Below, in pieces: positions 61,969 through 64,000 of a stretch of 64,000 nucleotides of DNA; the first letter of the stretch is position 1; every line of letters begins with the position of its first letter. The stretch covers positions 310,001 to 374,000 of the forward strand of contig LBMP01000003.1 of the NCBI GenBank assembly GCA_001184205.1, written 5' to 3'. The stretch is from Desulfocarbo indianensis. GTDB taxonomy: Bacteria > Desulfobacterota > Desulfarculia > Desulfarculales > Desulfarculaceae. The notes beneath the pieces were generated by a model. That model was not told the DNA's origin and ran no database searches. It saw only the letters and a program-made list of their open reading frames with translations. A program made the translations under genes and the position numbers.

Positions 61969-62904
61969 TCAACGCGACTCTCTCTCATAAGGCAAGCCCA
62001 GGGCGCGGGGCGCGATGGCCTGGCCCCGGCTCCGGCTGGCGGTTATCACCAGCACCGCGATGGGTGCCAGATAGGGCAGCATGTTGAGGAACTGGGACGG
62101 TATGGGCACGCCCACCGCCTGCAAACGGAATCCCAGGGCCTGCACCGCCCCGTAGAGCCAGGCCCCCAAGAGCGCCTTGCCCGGGTCCCAACGGGCGAAG
62201 ATCACCACCGCCAAGGCTATCCAGCCGCTGCCCGAGGTCATGCCTTCCACCCAGGAGGGCGTCTGCACCAGGGGCAGGAAAGCGCCTCCCGCCCCGGCCA
62301 GCGCCCCGCCGGCGATCACCGCCCCATAGCGCACCAGGGCCACGGGCGCGCCCAGGCTGTCGGCGGTTTCCGGGCTCTCCCCGGCCGCCCGCACCAAGAG
62401 CCCCGGCCGGGTGTGTTGCAGAAAAAACCAGACCAAGGGCGCCAGCAGAATGCCGCCATAGGTCAGCGGATCGTGCTTGAAGAATATGCCGCCCACGTAG
62501 GGCAGGTCGGCCAGCCAGGGCAAGGCCTCCGGGTAGAAAAGATCGAACACGGGCTGCCCCAGCACCCCCTTGCCCAGCATGGTGCTGAGCCCGCTGCCCA
62601 AGAGCACCAGGGCCAGACCGCTGACGATCTGATTGCCCTTGAGGGTGATGGTGAAGGCCGCGTGCAGGAGCCCCATGATCCCGCCCACGGCCATGGCCGC
62701 GGCCAGCCCGGCCAGGGGGGAATGAAGGTCCAGGGTGACCATGACCGCGCTGACGCAGCCCATGATCATGATTCCCTCCAGGCCTATGTTGAGCACCCCC
62801 GACCTTTCGGTGATGATCTCCCCCAAGGCCGCCAGCAGCACCGGCGTGCCCGCGGCCACGCCGGCGGCCAGGATGTTGGGCAGCAGACCCCACAGCGCAT
62901 CCAT
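61969..62904 (-). CDS. BMP-type ABC transporter permease, second subunit
   Basis: 311 aa, integral membrane. ERSGVLNIGLEGIMIMGCV is the hallmark of the permease partners of BMP-family binding proteins (NupQ/YufQ class), which import nucleosides; some relatives handle other solutes. Helices run to about 295 and the C-terminal tail is basic. It lies 4 bases after the first permease and shares its message. Confidence 0.92.
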   Translation of the reverse strand: MDALWGLLPNILAAGVAAGTPVLLAALGEIITERSGVLNIGLEGIMIMGCVSAVMVTLDLHSPLAGLAAAMAVGGIMGLLHAAFTITLKGNQIVSGLALVLLGSGLSTMLGKGVLGQPVFDLFYPEALPWLADLPYVGGIFFKHDPLTYGGILLAPLVWFFLQHTRPGLLVRAAGESPETADSLGAPVALVRYGAVIAGGALAGAGGAFLPLVQTPSWVEGMTSGSGWIALAVVIFARWDPGKALLGAWLYGAVQALGFRLQAVGVPIPSQFLNMLPYLAPIAVLVITASRSRGQAIAPRALGLPYERESR

Positions 62905-62908
62905 GCTT

Positions 62909-63928
62909 TCAGGCCCCTTTCCCGGCGCGTTTCAGCGCGTTCAGCCGCAAGGGTTCGAAGGCGATCATGGAAAGAAGCGCCACGCCCTCTATCACGGTGA
63001 CCAGGGCGCTGGGCAGCCCCATGAACTGCATGTAATAGCCCGCCACCTGGAGCCCGGCCAACAGAAACCCCGCCACCAGAATGCCGGCCAAATCCAGCCT
63101 GGCCAGCCAGGCCGCCATGAACACCGTCATGGTGAAAAAGGGCGTGGTCCCGTCCTGCAGGCGGTGCACCGCCCCGGATACCTCCAGCATGCCGCCGGCG
63201 CCGGCCAGCCCCCCGCTGAGCAGCATGACCAGCAACACGCTCCGTTTATAATCGATGCCCGCGGTGCGGGCGGCGCGGGGGTTGTCCCCGCAGGCCCTGA
63301 TGCGATAACCCCACACGGAGTTGTTAAGAAAAAAGTGGCACAGGGCGGCGAAGATCAATAGCGCCACCAGACCCAGGTGCACGCGGGTGCCCGGAAAAAT
63401 CACCGGCAACTGGGCGGCCGCCGCGAACTCCGTGGTTTCCGGCACGTTGGAGCCCAGCGCCTGCCAGGGACCATACACCAGATAGCCGACCCACAAGCCC
63501 ACCACGTAGTTCAGGAGGAGGGTGGTGACGATCTCGTTGATGCCCAGCCGGGCCCGCAGCAGGCCGCACAGGGCGGCCAGCAGCCCGCCGCCCATAAAGC
63601 CGGCCACCAGCATCAAGGGCAGCAGCGCCACCGCGGGCAGCGTGTCCAAATACAAGGCCAGGCCGGTGGCGCAGAAAGCGCCGAACATGAACTGCCCTTC
63701 CACGCCTATGTTCCAGAGCTTGAGCCGGGCCGCCATGGCCACCCCCAAGGCGCCCATGCCCAAGGGCACCGCCTGCACCAGGGTTTCGGAAAGGCCGTGC
63801 CAGCTCAGGAAGACCTTGGAGAAGGCCTGGGTATAAACGGAAAAAGCATCGTGCCCGGCCATGGCCATGAGAAGCCAGCCGGCGGCCAAGGCGATGAAAA
63901 TCGCCAGGGGATATATCAAGCCGGGCAA
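62909..63928 (-). CDS. BMP-type ABC transporter permease, first subunit
   Basis: 339 aa, TTG start with GGAGG four bases upstream; the same frame is closed by a TGA at 63977-63979. Signatures: ARLKLWNIGVEGQFMFGAF and INEIVTTLLLNYVVG, typical of NupP/YufP-class nucleoside permeases. With the next permease and an ATPase presumably beyond the window edge it forms an importer. The last bases of the window may contain the end of that ATPase gene, but too little is visible to call it. Confidence 0.9.
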   Translation of the reverse strand: MPGLIYPLAIFIALAAGWLLMAMAGHDAFSVYTQAFSKVFLSWHGLSETLVQAVPLGMGALGVAMAARLKLWNIGVEGQFMFGAFCATGLALYLDTLPAVALLPLMLVAGFMGGGLLAALCGLLRARLGINEIVTTLLLNYVVGLWVGYLVYGPWQALGSNVPETTEFAAAAQLPVIFPGTRVHLGLVALLIFAALCHFFLNNSVWGYRIRACGDNPRAARTAGIDYKRSVLLVMLLSGGLAGAGGMLEVSGAVHRLQDGTTPFFTMTVFMAAWLARLDLAGILVAGFLLAGLQVAGYYMQFMGLPSALVTVIEGVALLSMIAFEPLRLNALKRAGKGA

Positions 63929-64000
63929 AACGCCTCCAGCTCCGGAAGGGAGGCCGTCGCGGGTCGGGGTCCCATCTCAGGCCTCCCCGAAACCGGCGCC

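Overview
The window is a high-GC bacterial chromosome segment, most likely from a Gram-negative anaerobe of the Desulfobacterota (former Deltaproteobacteria, Desulfarculus-like). The evidence is a four-subunit 2-oxoacid:ferredoxin oxidoreductase operon, a SulP permease embedded in a histidine-kinase cluster, many two-component proteins, a heme-c DUF3365 sensor, outer-membrane and RND proteins, and the rplU-rpmA-obgE-proB-proA-nadD-rsfS order. The lineage is an inference; there is no rRNA in the window.

Layout. (1) 1-5.4 kb is an accessory region of mixed and partly AT-rich composition: an autoinhibited Fic AMP-transferase behind repeated operator-like boxes, a HIRAN-domain protein, an exported tyrosine phosphatase, and a compact AT-rich two-gene cassette (wHTH protein plus HEPN-like protein) preceded by an inverted repeat and promoter. 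This cassette is the best candidate for an undescribed defence or toxin-antitoxin system. (2) 5.7-8 kb: CsoR-type repressor and P1B metal ATPase with a palindrome on the promoter. (3) 8-15 kb: a 7TM hybrid histidine kinase, then an HDOD protein and a GAF-PAS-PAS-GGDEF-EAL protein behind a sigma54-type promoter. (4) 15-20.4 kb, minus strand: an outer-membrane barrel, a coupled set of three genes (Tat-exported propeller-like protein, unknown protein, HEAT-repeat protein), and a small GIY-YIG-like protein. (5) 20.6-29.8 kb: housekeeping block from rplU to a BepA-like M48/TPR protease and a DUF2059 protein, closed by a strong hairpin. (6) 29.8-39.5 kb: EF-G paralogue, His-rich CDF exporter, EndoIII-family glycosylase, enoyl-CoA hydratase family protein, DUF1499, heme sensor, HNH protein, MtgA, and two unknowns with a DUF493 protein. 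(7) 39.7-43 kb: korDABC plus a double-ACT protein, tightly overlapping and ended by a canonical terminator. (8) 43-45 kb: zinc-ribbon protein and Fsr-like MFS exporter. (9) 45.1-55 kb: a signalling cluster of a HAMP histidine kinase, a sigma54 activator, a SulP permease with an unusual insertion, a cytidylate-kinase-like/REC fusion, a dCache histidine kinase, two lone receivers and a kinase-like protein with a degenerate catalytic half. (10) 55.4-61.2 kb: tripartite RND efflux pump. (11) 61.3-64 kb, minus strand: two BMP-type nucleoside ABC permeases followed by a TudS-related desulfidase, which suggests salvage of thiolated nucleosides.

CDS starts were moved from the longest open frame where a ribosome-binding site or an overlapping neighbour decided it. 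No tRNA, rRNA, CRISPR array or insertion sequence was found.
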